From Acidobacteriota bacterium (GTDB lineage Bacteria > Acidobacteriota > Vicinamibacteria > Vicinamibacterales > UBA8438), in contig WTFV01000225.1 of assembly GCA_011523845.1 (NCBI GenBank), positions 1 through 64,000 on the forward strand: DNA of 64,000 nucleotides, given 5' to 3'. The notes beneath the pieces were generated by a model. The model ran no database searches, was not told the DNA's origin, and saw nothing but the letters and a program-made list of their open reading frames with translations. Numbering within the stretch: position 1 is the stretch's first letter; each line of letters opens with the position of its first letter. Below are positions 59,964-64,000 of the stretch, one piece after another. A program made the translations under genes and the position numbers.

Positions 59964-61452
59964 CCCGCTCCCGCCCTGGACCCTGCGCTCGGAGCACTCC
60001 GGGACCTTCCTGCGCCTTCAGCGCCTGCTGAACGGTCGAGCATCGTTCACGCTGTGCTTCCTGACCTTTTCGGACAGCGTGTATCGCGACGAAGTGGCCG
60101 ACTTTCTGGGAGGACGGCTGAAGGCGCTCGTCCGCGTGGCGATCGAGCCGGAGGAGCGAATCGGTACGGAGGTTCTGTTCGACCGGCTGAGTGCGGATGC
60201 AGACAGCGGGCCTGCCCAGGTCATGGACCTGGAGTCCTGGCCAGACGGATTCGACAACCTGTTGGGTCGCCTCAACCAGCGCCGAGAGGCGCTCGCCGAG
60301 CGTTGCCCGCGCCCACTGCTGGTCTGGGTGCTGTCCAGCAACCTGAAGAAGGTCGCAACGCGCGCCGCGGACCTTTGGGCCTGGCGTTCCGGGGTGTTCG
60401 ATTTCACCCTGCCGCTCACGGGCGTCCGGACCGACCGGCATCAAACTCACCTCGGCGGTCCGGCAATGTTCACACCCGATCGCCAGGGGCGTGTCGACAG
60501 ATTGCAGAAGTACCTGGCGAAACACTCTCCTTCAAGCCCGGCCGACGTCGACCTGCTGCTCGATCTCGGGGATCTGCAGAGGTCGCTCGGAAACGTGGCG
60601 GAAGCAGAATCCGCTTATTCGCGCGCGTTGAAAACGGTCGCAAGGCTGGACGATCCGAGACGACGCGCCATCACGTACGGCAGAATCGCCGACATCCGGC
60701 AGGAGCGCGGGCAACTCGACGAAGCCCTGCGTATACTGACCGAAGAACAACTGCCCGTCTTCGAGAAACTCGGCGACGCTCGTCAGCAGGCCATCACGCA
60801 GGCCAGAATCGCCGATGTTCTGCAGGTCCGCGGCCAACTCGACGAAGCCCTGCGCATCCGAACCGAAGAACAACTGCCCGTCTTCGAGAGACTCGGCGAC
60901 ATCCGCTCCCGCGCCATCACCCAGAGCAGAATCGCCGACATCCTGCAGGCACGCGGGCAACTCGACGAAGCCCTGCGCATACTGACCGAAGAACAATTAC
61001 CCGTCTTCGAACAGCTCGGTGACGCCCGCTCGCAAGCCATCACACAAGGGCAAATCGCCGACATCCTGCAGACACGCGGGCAACTCGACGAAGCCCTGCG
61101 GCTCCGAACCGAAGAACAACTGCCCGTCTTCGAGAAACTCGGCGACATCCGCTCCCGCGCCATCGCCCAGGGCGAAATCGCCGACATCCTCCGGACACGC
61201 GGGCAACTCGACGAAGCCCTGCGCATACTGACCGAAGAGCAACTGCCCGTCTTCGAGAAACTCGGCGACGTCCACGCCCTCGCCATCACGCAGGGCAGAA
61301 TCGCCGGGATCATGCAAGAGCGCGGGCAACTGGACGATGCCCTCCGAATCTATGAACAGCAGGTGCTGCCCACCTTCGAGGCACTGAATCTCCCCGTGGA
61401 GATCGACCGCGTCCGAGCACGTATTGCGGCACTGCGGGCGAGCCTCGGATGA
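59944..61452 (+). CDS. Repeat protein with six 41-residue TPR-like units, partner of the ATPase
   Basis: 502 aa. The N-terminal 190 residues form a non-repeat domain: SFTLCFLTFSDSVYRDEVAD, then PLLVWVLSSNLKKVATRAAD and LWAWRSGVFDF. This block is typical of NTPase-associated TPR proteins, from memory. Then come 41-residue repeats of the kinesin-light-chain TPR type, each headed GQLDEALRI. The heads start near 60709, 60832, 60955, 61078, 61201 and 61324, exactly 123 bp apart, with TEEQLPVFEKLGD inside. Repeats 2-5 are nearly identical in DNA, so the array has been recently homogenised or expanded. It is likely the ligand-sensing or scaffold half of the pair. Confidence 0.85.
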   Translation: MGPATDSPLPPWTLRSEHSGTFLRLQRLLNGRASFTLCFLTFSDSVYRDEVADFLGGRLKALVRVAIEPEERIGTEVLFDRLSADADSGPAQVMDLESWPDGFDNLLGRLNQRREALAERCPRPLLVWVLSSNLKKVATRAADLWAWRSGVFDFTLPLTGVRTDRHQTHLGGPAMFTPDRQGRVDRLQKYLAKHSPSSPADVDLLLDLGDLQRSLGNVAEAESAYSRALKTVARLDDPRRRAITYGRIADIRQERGQLDEALRILTEEQLPVFEKLGDARQQAITQARIADVLQVRGQLDEALRIRTEEQLPVFERLGDIRSRAITQSRIADILQARGQLDEALRILTEEQLPVFEQLGDARSQAITQGQIADILQTRGQLDEALRLRTEEQLPVFEKLGDIRSRAIAQGEIADILRTRGQLDEALRILTEEQLPVFEKLGDVHALAITQGRIAGIMQERGQLDDALRIYEQQVLPTFEALNLPVEIDRVRARIAALRASLG

Positions 61453-61578
61453 CGTTTTCGCCAGCGTATTCGACGCCGGCTCGCGGGCGCAACAGGAAAC
61501 AGGCAGGCCGCAGGGAAACTCCCCACCACCTGCCTGCCCATCGCGACTCGACGGCGATGAGAGCCGGAATCGATCTCG

Positions 61579-63714
<2,136 letters not shown>

Positions 63715-63826
63715 CTTGGATGTGCCTCTGGGAACGGATTCCTGCATTCACGGTCCGACCGTGGACGGACCGGTTTCTCACCCTCTTGTACTGTTTCCGG
63801 AGCATACTCGCGGTTCGGGGTGCCGA

Positions 63827-63840
63827 CTACAAGATTGTAG
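63827..63840 (+). promoter_or_regulatory. Palindrome upstream of the radical SAM gene
   Basis: CTACAAGATTGTAG is a perfect 6-bp inverted repeat with a 2-bp centre, about 110 bp before the start codon. It is AT-rich for this window. It may be an operator or part of the promoter. Confidence 0.45.
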
Positions 63841-63885
63841 TGGAGGGGCGGAACCACGGCCTGAGTGGTCGTTACGACGCCTGAA

Positions 63886-64000
63886 CGGACCGCACGTCCG
63901 AGGCGAATTCCCCGCTGCCACGGACCGGCGGCGCACCCGGTCCGGCACCGGGAGACGCCGGACCGCGCGTCCGAGGCGAATTCCCCGCTGCCACGGACCG
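63886..64000 (+). repeat. 42-bp direct repeat at the window edge
   Basis: CGGACCGCACGTCCGAGGCG, continuing to the CGGACCG at 63921-63927, is repeated from 63959 to the last base with one difference (A/G). The period is 73 bp. The array probably continues beyond the window. Confidence 0.85.

Noticed and set aside
60709..61330. CRISPR or noncoding satellite
   Set aside because: The 123-bp period is a multiple of 3, the frame is open throughout, and the protein shows TPR-like heptads. It is coding.

Overview
The window is 64 kb of very GC-rich, densely coding bacterial chromosome. An Acidobacteriota origin, probably Vicinamibacteria-like, is inferred from the gene mix. The evidence is a PadR regulator overlapping an ADOP-type ABC permease, a DUF1552/DUF1592 pair of secreted and haem proteins, several PQQ dehydrogenases, carboxypeptidase-regulatory-type TonB receptors, and a Tes/Mss-like radical SAM protein. 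No rRNA or core replication gene is present to fix the taxonomy. Three tRNA genes (two Arg, one Lys) are present.

Layout. 1-5 kb: an unrecognised partial gene and the divergent NHEJ pair ku / ligD. 5-9 kb: a dolichyl-phosphate-glucose-synthase-like GT2 and a PA14/GT-C membrane protein broken by a 271-bp tandem duplication. 9-15 kb: two tRNA-Arg, a small membrane protein, three tandem secreted paralogues of unknown family, fur-katG (peroxide defence), tRNA-Lys. 15-20 kb: an S24 repressor divergent from xth (exonuclease III), then a metal-uptake pair (DUF2946-like protein plus ZnuD-like TonB receptor). 20-27 kb: a membrane/spermidine-synthase fusion, a secreted CMD-family protein, a GT4 glycosyltransferase and a cyclase-family hydrolase. 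27-29 kb: an OLD-like ATPase overlapping a TOPRIM-like protein, a candidate defence pair. 29-41 kb: DUF1552, DUF1592, an ankyrin protein, an AAA/DUF4143 ATPase, a class A beta-lactamase-like protein, BrnT/A, a cytochrome-PQQ dehydrogenase and a broken VapBC. 41-50 kb: a group II intron maturase remnant, ADOP permease/PadR, two secreted proteins, a broken Doc module, a second PQQ dehydrogenase and a DinB-like pseudogene. 50-56 kb: DUF4258 toxin-antitoxin with GNAT, Phd/VapC, a TonB receptor, a DUF3052 protein and ParDE. 56-64 kb: an ADP-forming acyl-CoA synthetase, a P-loop ATPase overlapping a protein with 41-residue TPR-like repeats, and the radical SAM protein.

Two themes stand out. First, the window is repeat-rich: three copies of a MITE-like element with terminal inverted repeats, two long copies of a double-hairpin repeat, palindromic hairpins, stuttering copies of the xth 3' end, and several minisatellites. 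Second, there are six toxin-antitoxin loci and two candidate conflict systems. At least three reading frames (VapC, Doc, DinB-like) are broken by one-base indels, so either decay is under way or small sequence errors remain.

The best candidates for an undescribed system are the ATPase plus 41-residue-repeat pair at 58602-61452 and the OLD-like ATPase plus TOPRIM pair at 26997-28732. All family assignments are made by reading motifs; no database search was possible.
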